Shown: positions 21,407 through 30,867 of the stretch, in pieces
Position numbering within the stretch: the stretch's first letter is position 1
How the letters are laid out: the number at the start of each line of letters is the position of its first letter
NCBI GenBank assembly: GCA_030278955.1
Contig: JAOANR010000001.1
Coordinates: forward strand, 23,815,635 to 23,879,634
Source: Hygrophila difformis
Taxonomy: Eukaryota > Streptophyta > Magnoliopsida > Lamiales > Acanthaceae
Reading direction: 5' to 3'
Length of the DNA stretch: 64,000 nucleotides
The notes under the pieces: generated by a model
Seen by the model: the letters and a program-made list of their open reading frames with translations, nothing else
Databases searched by the model: none
Told to the model about the DNA's origin: nothing
Made by a program: the position numbers and the translations under genes

Positions 21407-24400
21407 ATGGCAGAAAAAGTTCATTCTCAGGTTTGTTGTGTCCCTAATGCCGTTGTTACTGTGAATTCGGTTTTCGATAAAAATCGTGATGATCTTAGAA
21501 GGTCGTTTATCCACGATACTTATTTCAAGTGCTTGATGTTCAAGCGTACAACGCTTTTGATTGAACCTGTGTTTACTCTAATCAATCAATGGAGCGTGAG
21601 GGAAGAGTGTTTTATTTTAAATAAGAATCTGAGATCGCGATTTTCTGACGAGGATGTTTTTAAAGTGTATGGTTTGCCCTATGGTGCTGATAAAATGCAT
21701 ATAGATTTGAAGTCGCATGAATTAGGTTATTCATTTGCTGAGGATTTCTCCAAGAATTATGCGCTCTCTCAGGGTGAAAATAGAGTTTAGGTCATCGAGT
21801 AAGGGATATTCTTGATGATGATACAACTGTAGACAAAATGCCAGTGGAGGACTACTGGAGGTTGTATGTTTTGTTTGCTATTCATAAAATTTTCACACCG
21901 AACTCTGGAAGGCATGTTAATACAAGATACATCCAATTCCTTATGAATCCTGCAGCAAGTTTCAATTGGTGTCGCCACATCAGGACATTTTTAGTTAATT
22001 CATTGAATGCCTTTAAGGCTAAATTGGATAAGGGAACAATTCCTCAGGCAAGACCTTCGGAGATTTATTCTGTTTAATGGTAACTACAATCTCAATTTTC
22101 TAATTCGTTAGTTTTAGTGTGTTTGTTAGTTATTGACTGTGTTATGGGAACATATTTTGCAGCATATGTTTAAGTATTATTCTGAACGGGAAGAGCTTTA
22201 TTTGGCTGGTTTTACTTGTAAATTGAAACGATCCCTGACCATGCTTGATGTTCAGTAGGTGTTTCCTGATGCCGAATTTCCAAATATTGATTTTCAAAAT
22301 AAGTCAAAAAAGAACAATATTACGAATGATGATGGTGATGATGATGTAACTTTTATTGATTTTGTTAACAAATCAAAAAAGAGGAAGTTAGAGCAGACTG
22401 ATGATTCTGAGACTAGAAATGATTTAGATGAAAATTTTTGTTCTCAGTCAATTGCTGAGAATGTTGGAGGTGGTGTAGATGTTTCTTGTTCTGTTAAAGA
22501 AAATCTTACAATGCGGATTGAAGTTGTTGATGGAGATGCTACTGAAGGTACAAATCAAAATCCAGAAAATACAAGTTATTTTGATTCTCAATCAATGGGT
22601 GAGAATACCGCCACTTCTCCTGTTGTTATGGTTCTGTCTCAATCGTCTGGATATTCTCGTGTCCCGAGTATTAAAAGTGCTGGAGCTGTTGGAGATCGTA
22701 TTGAACTTGTTGCTACAGCCACAGTGCTGGAGTTGTCAGTCCCCATGGCACGGACGTTGCTGCGCCTGCTGTAATTGAAAATCCTCCACCCGTAGGGACT
22801 GGAGTTGTTGCTCCTTGTGACATTCAAGATCCCCCAGCCCTACCAATTGAAGATCTTGCACCGAGTACAAAAGAGTTTTCAATAATTCCAAGTGAAGCTT
22901 CGTTGTTGAACAAGGCGATGAATATTTTCGAGAAAGGTTTGGAAGCTGATTCAAAGGAAGCTACAGGAAAAACAGCTCCAGATACATAAAAGGCTGAAAT
23001 GGTTATAAGAAAGATGCGTTCAGCGAGCGTTTATTGGTATTTCAACGACTGTTATTGCAAATGTCAGCGATTTTTATATTTTCATAGAAAAGTTTTTTTT
23101 TCTCATGTTTTTATATGTATTTATGGACTTTTTTGAATGTAGTCAAGCGATGCAGAAGATGTTGTGTTGGAAATTCCAGATGATATCATGCGTGGTGTAA
23201 TGAGTATTGTTAGGGTAACTTCTTTCTTTTATAATTTTTTTATTTTTTTGAATGATTTTATTGAATTATAGTATTTGAAGAGTTTCTCTATGTTTTAATG
23301 CAGGATGTTGGCAATGTTGGTCATGCTATGGATGATATTGTTTACTTTGATAGTGCTGAAAATACAAGCCATATTGATTCTCAATTATCCGATGACAATA
23401 TCGCCACGCCTCTTGGCGTCACAATTTTGTCTCAATCGTCTAGAGATGCTCATGTGCCAAGCATTGTGAGTGCTGGAGGTGCTCGAGATGGTAATGAAGT
23501 TTTTTGCTACAGACCCTGGTGCTGAGTTGTCAATACCCATGAGACAGATGTTTTTGTGCCTGGTGCAATTGAGAATCCTCGACCCATAGGGACTGAAGTT
23601 GTTGCTCCTTGTGGCATTCAAGATCCTCCAGCCCTACCAATTAAAGATCTTGCACAGAGTACAAAAGAGTTTTCAATAACTCCAAGTGACGCTTCAATTT
23701 TGAACAAGGCGATGAGTGCTTTTGAAAAAGGTTTGGAAGCTAATTCATAGGAAGCTAAAGGAGAAATAGCTCCAGATATAGAAAACGCTGAAAATGTTCT
23801 AAAAAAAGGTGCGTTCAGCGACAGAGTAGTGCGCGTTCAGTGAGAATTTAGGGGGATTTCAGCGACGTGTATTTGCATGTTTAGCGATTGATTTGTTTGT
23901 TTTTTATATTGTTTTAGAAATGTTTATTTCACAGACCAATACGAATGAATTTTGACAATGTATGTGTTTTTTAAAGTTGGTTATTTATTTATTTCAGAGA
24001 AAGTACGATGGTTTTATATTGATTAGATTATTTGTGTTTTTACTTGGTTTCTGCATGTATTTGAATGCAGTCATCTGATACACCAAATTTTGATTTGGGT
24101 GTGTCTTCTACATCGAATAGTCAGCAAATTTCAGATGATATAATGGATAAGGTATTCTTATTTATTAAAAGTTAATGTCTGATTTTGAATAAATTTATTG
24201 AATCATAAATTGTAAATAGTTTCTTATATTATTGCAGGATTTTATCGATATTTCTGATGACATTGTTTTTTTATGTCCCTCTTGAAAGGGTTGAGTTGGA
24301 GGATTTTTCACAGATGAAAAAGTCTACTATTGCTCTATACAAGGGGATTAAACCTAGGTTTTTTAGTTTAGAAGATTTCTTACACTCATTTGATTTCAGT

Positions 24401-25364
24401 GAATTTGAGAAAGATTTGATTGCATGGTCAATTGAAAGTAATATTTTGGGCAAGGAAGCTGGCAAGTTTAATGTTTATAGGGATGCTGAACTGAGTTTTC
24501 TTACAAAATATGACATTGAGTCATTATGTGATGGATGTGATATTTTGGATAATGTTGTGGAGGTTTATGGAGATCTCATCAATAGAAGAAAGTTTAAGAA
24601 ATGTACAGAAGAAAAAAAAAATCAATGGAGAAAGTTTGTTTCTCTTCAACTTTTGCAGTGAGTGTTTGATATTATTCTCTTATATTTTTATGAGACAATA
24701 TATAGCAATATATGTATGTTTTTGGAAAATATATGTAAGTATTTTTCTGAAACAAACAATTGCACAAGGTCAGATAGAAAGGTGAACCACTTCAAGCTGC
24801 AAAGGAAGTATTTCAATTTTTTTGGGAAGAGTCCAAGAAAACCAACTTTGATGAAGATTGGAAGGAGCTTTTGAACGCTGATCATGTATGTCGCTAATTG
24901 TACGTCTTCGAATCGCTGATATATTCATATTCTGTCACGACATCTTTTTATTATTGAAGTACTTCTTTCCATATTCTCGATTAGGCCATTGGGTGACTTT
25001 TAGTGTTGATATGATAAGAAAAAGAGTATTCTACTTCAATAGTTTGGCACCTGAACCATCCTGGAGTAATGATTCAAAAATATTTTCAACGATATGGTAC
25101 AACTTCAAGGTTGTTGCATCATCATTGTTTAAATCAGATAGATGACATGGAAAATTTGAAGGAATACTTGCACATGTTACTAAGTAGAAGGACAATCATA
25201 GTTGTGGTGTTTTCACAATGACTTATATGGACTATTGGGATGGAATCATCAGCACACCTATCTATAAAGAAATAAGGAAGCAAGGAAACTACATTCCGTT
25301 GGAAAGGGCTAAGGTTTGTGTTGACTTGTTGATGTCGGAGCATAATTTGGTAAAATATTGGTAA
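21407..25364 (+). pseudogene. Ulp1-like (C48) protease pseudogene of transposon type
   Basis: The start ATG opens an N-terminal region (LRSRFSDEDVFKVYGLPYG) like those of plant transposon-borne Ulp1 proteins. It continues after a one-base frame break near 21788 as VEDYWRLYVLFAIHKIF and NTRYIQFLMNPAASFNW. Low-complexity acidic/KR-rich middle exons follow. The C-terminal peptidase region has GHWVTFSVDM (catalytic His), FYFNSL where an Asp is usual, and DNHSCGVFTMTYMDYW with the catalytic Cys. C48 enzymes remove SUMO or act on related conjugates; here the role would belong to the element. Two in-frame stops (about 25141 and 25186) and a frame break near 24285 indicate decay. Introns contain AGCGA motifs. 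Confidence 0.75.
22560..23815 (+). repeat. Internal tandem duplication (about 790-bp period) in the Ulp1-like gene
   Basis: Sequence from about 22560-23010 recurs at about 23345-23815. Shared words include AAAATACAAG, CTCAATC(G)TCT, GTTGTTGCTCCTTGTG, ATTCAAGATCC, CCAGCCCTACCAATT and GAGTTTTCAATAA. Protein pieces such as VVAPCxIQDPPALPI and STKEFSI occur in both. The duplication includes intron sequence with the AGCGA motif. Confidence 0.8.
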
Positions 25365-25962
25365 TCAAGGAAGTCCAAAAAGAAATTAGACTTCAAGCAG
25401 CTACTGCACGTAATCAATGATTTTGTGTTGTCTTGTTTGTAAAAGAATTTATTAACTCGAATTTGATGTGTTGACTTGTTGGAAAACATGAAATTAGACT
25501 TCAAGCAAAACGTTTTGTGTTGATTTTTTTTTTTGTAAAGTTTTGTTATATGATGAATGGGATGTGTAGTTTGTTCATATTTTTTGTTGTTTGCCCACGA
25601 CACTTTTGTTTTTAATTATCGCTTAGTATGCATTCTCTGCTCGCTGAACTGAGGAAGTAAAGTCGCTTAGATTTTTTCATTGCTGATGTTGCTAAAAAGG
25701 TTTAGTTGAAAATCGCAATGTTAATTGAATTACTGAAAAAATAAGTTGCAACCGCTGAGTATGGCTTAATATGTCGCTGAGTATCAATTTTGTTTGCAAT
25801 GTATTAAATGAACCATCTTTTCACCCTTTTTTACCCCTTTTAACGAGAATGTCACTTATACATTCATTCTTATCCAATCTTCACTTCTAAACCCTAGGTT
25901 TACGAACCGTCATTCCACCGTAATTTCTTTCTCCCGCAATAATCCATTTTCCGACTGATACA

Positions 25963-26547
25963 ATGTCATCCATTTCCCAACTATTTGGGTATGAAGTTTT
26001 CTCAAGGTTTCTACGGGTATCTCCACATCCCACATTTGACGAAGCAAAAGATTTTTACGAACTTATCAACAAAATCATGGAAAGCGGATTTGCTCCGGCG
26101 ATGTATCATAGCCTCCTTATTGAGACACAGGAGTATCTGTTGAAAGTAATTGATGAGGCCGCCGATATTGAATCTGCTGATAGTTCTTATAACCGGTCGT
26201 ATCATAACTTTCAAATTTGGATCTTACTCTTGGTGTGCTTGGTCAAGAATCATGATCTATAGGTAATGATCCGAACTCTCACTCCTTTGATTCCACTATT
26301 GTGCAGGAAATACTTGTTGCCAATGACTGTTTTAAGATGTCGGCCGAGAATACTCATCGTGAATTGCATAACCGTAAGATGGTCATTCGACGCATGTGGG
26401 GAGATCTGCTTCCTAGGCTTGCAGAGATGCAGGATGCCGACCTTGCCAGCGTGGCCAGCGGAAGTCCTCCCCGCCCCCCCGCCCCCCCCCCCCCCCCCCC
26501 CCACGGCTGCCCCGGAAAAATGTGCATCTTGCACATATGGATCATAA
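25963..26547 (+). CDS. Unknown small gene, paralogue 1 (two exons)
   Basis: Unrecognised. The first exon encodes MSSISQLFGYEVFSRFLRVS, then DEAKDFYELINKIM and YHSLLIETQEYLLKVIDEA. It is clearly paralogous to the ORF at 27252-27579. A one-base deletion near 26215 relative to that copy shifts the last codons. After an intron ending GTGCAG at 26306, a second exon encodes EILVANDCFKMSAENTHREL and RKMVIRRMWGDLLPRLAEMQ, then runs into a poly-proline tract from a C homopolymer. The predicted protein is helical and charged, with no membrane segment. The flanks carry TCGCTGA motifs, tying it to the Ulp1/F-box block. Coding is supported mainly by amino-acid conservation between the two copies. Confidence 0.5.
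26475..26502 (+). repeat. C-homopolymer tract coding for poly-proline
   Basis: A nearly pure run of C, broken once by G, lies at the end of the second exon of small gene 1. Tracts this long are prone to slippage, so the frame after it is unreliable both biologically and in assembly. Confidence 0.85.
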
Positions 26548-27251
26548 AATTATGTTTGGTTTGTTTTGGTTGTTTTGAATTGTGTTTTGAACTATTTTAT
26601 GAAAATTTTTGGATGTTTTATTTTTGCAATAATGCTTTATATTTGTCGCTTATATGGGATTCAACTAATCGCTGAATTCAGCTCATATTGTCGCTGTGTT
26701 ATTCATTGACTATCGATGACATTATGTTTATTTTTCCAATTCTTAATTTCTATTTTGGCGATGATTAACTTTGTTTTTTATGAAATGTCTTTTTCTTGTT
26801 TTGATTGATTATCATTATTTTTGGGCCGTTGAAGATTATTAACTTTGTTTTTATATGAAATGTCGCTGAATGAATTTTTCTTTTGTTGTTGATTTTTGCT
26901 GAAAACGAAATGTTTTTTCGCTGAAGCAAAGCGGATTCATCGCTAAATATGTGTGTTTAGTCTCTGAAAAGAACTTTAATAAATCGCTGAAAGTAACTTG
27001 CATTGTCGCTGAAAAGCAGGTTACATGTTGCTGAAGCAAAGTGGCTTTCTTTGTTGATGCTTTATATTAAATGGGCCCTATGTATGAAATGGGCCTCCCC
27101 GAAAAATTGTTTGTTTTGATTATGTGCTTGGTCCTCCACCTTCTATCTAGGTCGCCTAGGAATTATATTCATTCCTATAAAGTTCATTTCTAAACCCTAA
27201 TTTCACTTCGTTTAGAGCTCTTATCGAAAGTTCATCGGAATTTTGGATATC

Positions 27252-27579
27252 ATGTCTTCCAGAGCATCTGGCACAAGCGATGTTTCGAATCTGCTTCCTC
27301 AACCATTTGGGGATGCAGTTTTGGGCAGGTTTCTTCGGATGAGTCCATACCCCAAAACTGATGAAGCCAATGCTTTCAACGAACTTATCAACAAAATGAT
27401 GGATGGTAGAATTGCGCTAGCGAGGTATCATAATCTCTTGGTCGAGACACAAGAGTTTCTGTTGAAAGTTATGGAGGAGGCCCCTGCTATTGAGTTTGCT
27501 AATCAATCTTATAGTCGCATGTATCCAAACTTTCAAATTTTGAATATTACTCTTTGTGTGCTTCGTCAAGAAGCAAGAT
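27252..27579 (+). pseudogene. Unknown small gene, paralogue 2, truncated by an LTR element
   Basis: Starts MSSRASGTSDVSNLLPQPFG and continues with LGRFLRMSPYPKTDEAN, FNELINKMM and YHNLLVETQEFLLKVMEEA, matching paralogue 1 across the exon. The 5' LTR of the gypsy element begins at 27580, exactly where the exon end or donor of paralogue 1 would fall, so the second exon is missing from this side. Function unknown. Confidence 0.5.
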
Positions 27580-29469
27580 TGTAATACCCTGAAATTTAGC
27601 TATGTTGTTAATATTTTCTAAAGAAATAATTTAGTATTATTTCATAAGCAATTAAATTGAATTGGGAAATAAATTAATATTTTCCATGGGAGATTGATTT
27701 TCAAGGGAAAATAATTTATTAAATAGAAATATATGTTTTCAAGGAAAAAAAGAAAAAAATTAAAAGAATTAATTCCAAAGAAAAAAAAATATTATAATGT
27801 ACTAGCATAAACAAATTTGTATAGTGTACTTGTAGATCATGACCGTATATTTTATAAATCGAGTTTGTAATAATCTGAAGCTAGATAGAATTTCTTTTGG
27901 AAAAGGTTAATTTCTATCTAAATTTTTAGTTAATGATGGTAGTAAATATATATATATATATATCTAGTATATATAAGTGTGAGGCCCATGATGTCCTTTT
28001 ATGAACAGTATTTACAATGTGTAATTCCTTTCTTGCCCTTGCCTTATCTTTGTCTGTTCTGCCGTACTATTCACCAATCCATGCCATTGCCTTTTCCTCA
28101 TTACCAATGCCAATAACCCTTTCTTTCGTCTTCTCTGCGTCCGTTTGGCTATCTGCAGAAATCATCGACTCCTCCCAAATTTCCCAAATCCCCAATTCTT
28201 ACAGCCACAACGCCCTTATTCTCGACGAAGTGCAGCGCCCAATTACCCAATTCCCAAATCTCCCCCCTGCGAGGGTGCCGATCCAGCGTCTCGGCCCGGC
28301 GAATCGACGCCCCGGTTCCGGTAACCAGGCATACCGCCGCCCGTTGCGTCGCTTCGTGGCTCCTCCCGGCGTCCGCTGCCGCAACTCTCACCGTCGTCTC
28401 GTCTGACACCACCTCCACCGCCGTTTAAGCACGTGTGGCGCCGGCGGCGTTGAAACCCGCCCCATCGTCCTCTATTTTCCCTAAAAACGCCTTAGAAACT
28501 CCAACGCCCATTTCCCCCCAAATCACCGCGCTGTGCCGCTGCCCTCGCCGCCGCACCCGTGTCCCTGCGTTCTGCCTTCGCCAAGTTCCCCAATTGCTCT
28601 ACTTGTTCTGACTCCCACTCAACGTTGCTACTCCGCTGCTACCGGTTCGGCCTCGTCGCTGCCCTAAGTTTGGGTAATACGTGTTTTTAACTGCCACCGG
28701 TTCCCCATTTCGCCTCGCCGCCCTACGTGAGAGTAAAGATCAAAAACACCTAATTGCCACTTCGGCCCTGACAGCTTCTTCTTTAATCGAAGAAAAAGGT
28801 CAGTTATGCTTCAGTTTTAGGGTTTTATTTCAATGTTTTAAATCTCCAAATTAATGTAGTTTAACTTGTTTTAATTTGGGATTTTGTTGTTTTTAACCTT
28901 TTCGGTATGTCTGTGTTGTAATTCTTTGGTTATTAGGTGCCGCGCGAAACTGCCCCATCGCCCTCTATTTCCACAAAATTTTCCCAACAAAATGCAGCGT
29001 TCATTTCCCCCAAATTTGTTCTCTGTAACTCTTTCTCCTTGCAGCCCTCTCAGCCTCCATTATCCCTAGCGCGTTGCCGCAATTTCTAATCTTAAACTTT
29101 GGGTTAATTACATGTTTACAAATTCATCTATTTTTTAGATGTACTTGGCGCTAGTTCAGTGCCCATTCTTTACATGTGGTTTATCTTATTGTTCAATAAA
29201 GGTTTGGGATCGTGTTTGTTGTACACCTGAATCCTTAAACAACAATACATCAATTGTGTTATCATGATATTGCAAATATTATTGATATTCCCTCTTGTAA
29301 CATGTTAGAGAACTGCTATTGCACTACTTCTTTGTTTCTTCCAAGGACTCTAGGTTACCATGATATGCAATGCTGGTTTTACAGTAAATTTTCAACCAAT
29401 ACATTGTGTAGATTCTGTTGATGTTCTTGCTATAGTCTTATCCCTACTTTTTTCTATGCTTCTCAGGAT

Positions 29470-29557
29470 ACTCCTATGAAATGTATGTTAAAGCTGTCAT
29501 GCGAGAGGAAGCCCGAAAAAAAGGTGAACGAGGGCCTGTAGGGTTTAATATGTGACA
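29470..29557 (+). pseudogene. Exon-like fragment inside the Helitron, unassigned
   Basis: A CTTCTCAG acceptor precedes a frame reading YEMYVKAVMREEARKKGERG and ending at a stop soon after GPVGFNM. It has the look of a captured exon (charged, alpha-helical), but I cannot name the donor gene. Confidence 0.3.
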
Positions 29558-29729
29558 ATAAAACCTCCTTGGTCAATGAATGAGGGTCCAGTGGGTAAGG
29601 GAAATGGCTTATCCATGTTCATAATGCAAGGTCATGTTTGTTTTAATTAATTTGACGGTGTTGAAAGAAAATTAAACAAGTTGCTTTTATTGTGAATTAA
29701 CATGTGGCTTGGAGTTGTAGCATGCACTG

Positions 29730-30068
29730 TTAATTATCTTGCTCATCTTCTGTAAGTTCTCCAGCCAGGAGATTGTAATTTTGCGAATTAAATGGTGAAT
29801 CTTGCTCATATTTCATATGCTGCATAGAACAGACCTCCAGGATCATCCTAATTAGGATGCAGGAATCAATTTGTCTAGAAACTGGATGGCCACGCTCTCT
29901 CTCCTGTCTCGCTGATGCCTCCCCGCTCTGCTCTATAAAAGTAAAAAATTGACGCCGTAAAAGCCACAATCGGCGTCTGCATTCCTGCCGAGCATCCTGT
30001 GCAATCCCGGACTGTCCGCTGTCAACACGGCTTCCCACGCTTCTGTGCTGCTGCTTTTGTATGCGCAA
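29730..30068 (-). CDS. Unassigned 112-codon frame inside the Helitron
   Basis: A minus-strand frame containing QECRRRLWLLRRQFFTFIEQ and ending in an acidic tail (LAGELTEDEQDN). I recognise no family. It may be a captured exon or chance. Its long open length in moderately GC-rich DNA, unlike the AT-rich surroundings, is the only support. Confidence 0.25.
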   Translation of the reverse strand: MRIQKQQHRSVGSRVDSGQSGIAQDARQECRRRLWLLRRQFFTFIEQSGEASARQERERGHPVSRQIDSCILIRMILEVCSMQHMKYEQDSPFNSQNYNLLAGELTEDEQDN

Positions 30069-30777
30069 ACGCCTCTTCTTTGATTTAACTTCACTTTGAT
30101 TTGTTTTTGGGCTGCAGATTGTTTTATTTTGGTCTTCAGCTTGTGCAGGTTTCGATTGAGGGATTTCGGGGGTTGTGCCTATGAGAGTGCTGGGTGTTAT
30201 TGATCACACGGTTATAAGTTGATTATGGTAACATGCCAATTTTTTATTTGTCTGGTTTCTTGTTTTATTAGTTTATTGTGAATTGGCCGTCATATCTGAT
30301 TTTTTGTGTCATTTGGGCTTTGTGTAAGGAAATTGGAATTTGGATGTTCTTTGGTTTTGATAAATTTCCCCCTTGGAGGCTTGTATTTGGCTATAACAGG
30401 GGGGATATTCTGGGAAGGCAAGATACACCAACTCGTTGTGTTGAATACTCTTATGCAACTGCTTAGTCTTCCATTTTTGTGGATGTTATTAATCTGGTCT
30501 GAACCTCTTAATGCCTTATCACTCATTCGAAATTGTTTTATATTTAGTTTTGTGTCTTCTTCTTCTTGTTTCTACTATAGTGATAATATTTGTGTCCTGT
30601 TCTGATAAAATTTGGAACTAAGTACTATGTCTATGTGTTTGTTATAATTCATTTGAAACTTACATAACTCAAGCTTTGATTTCATTTTCATCCTTCTACA
30701 ATTACAACATCTTTTCTTGTAACATCATTATTGGTGGAATGGAATCTTTTCGTTTATCTATTTTCTTTCTTGACCAG

Positions 30778-30867
30778 GAAATTTTCTCCATTTACCCAGT
30801 TTTATCACCTCCAAACCTAACTCCTGCGCAATCAAATAGTGTTTGCAATGCACTTGAACTTCTTCAG
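30778..30867 (+). pseudogene. Captured exon of CNOT9/RCD1 (CCR4-NOT subunit)
   Basis: A 90-bp, 30-codon exon with intact flanking splice sites (CCAG before, GTAGTA after). It encodes [20 protein letters not shown] and the following ALELLQ, a highly conserved block of CNOT9/RCD1, the CCR4-NOT subunit of cytoplasmic mRNA decay. A few substitutions relative to the usual NRVCNALALLQ form suggest neutral drift. Neighbouring CNOT9 exons were not seen, so this is a gene fragment carried by the Helitron. Confidence 0.85.

Larger units (their letters stand above)
15950..27030. repeat. Dispersed (T/C)AGCGA motif array with a strand switch near 24 kb
   Basis: A 6-7-bp word, usually TCAGCGA(C/A/T) or TTAGCGA, recurs tens of times in the non-coding DNA between 15.95 and 23.9 kb. 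By hand I count about 36 plus-strand AGCGA against about 5 TCGCT, the latter clustered at 16849-17105. From 24.88 to 27.03 kb about 14 copies appear, nearly all in the opposite orientation (TCGCTGA/TCGCTTA). The interiors of the hAT and gag-only insertions lack it, so the array predates them. Exon-like stretches mostly avoid it. Such polarised short repeats are typical of subterminal transposase sites or of motifs bound by a transposon-encoded protein. Counts are visual. Confidence 0.6.

Noticed and set aside
15950..27030. Definite CACTA or Mutator element call for the AGCGA block
   Set aside because: I could not find CACTA-type ends, long terminal inverted repeats or a 9-bp target duplication at either side, and no transposase is present.
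28017..28406. 129-codon frame at the left of the small Helitron
   Set aside because: GC-rich leader-like DNA open on both strands, with Pro/Arg-rich low-complexity translation and no domain.
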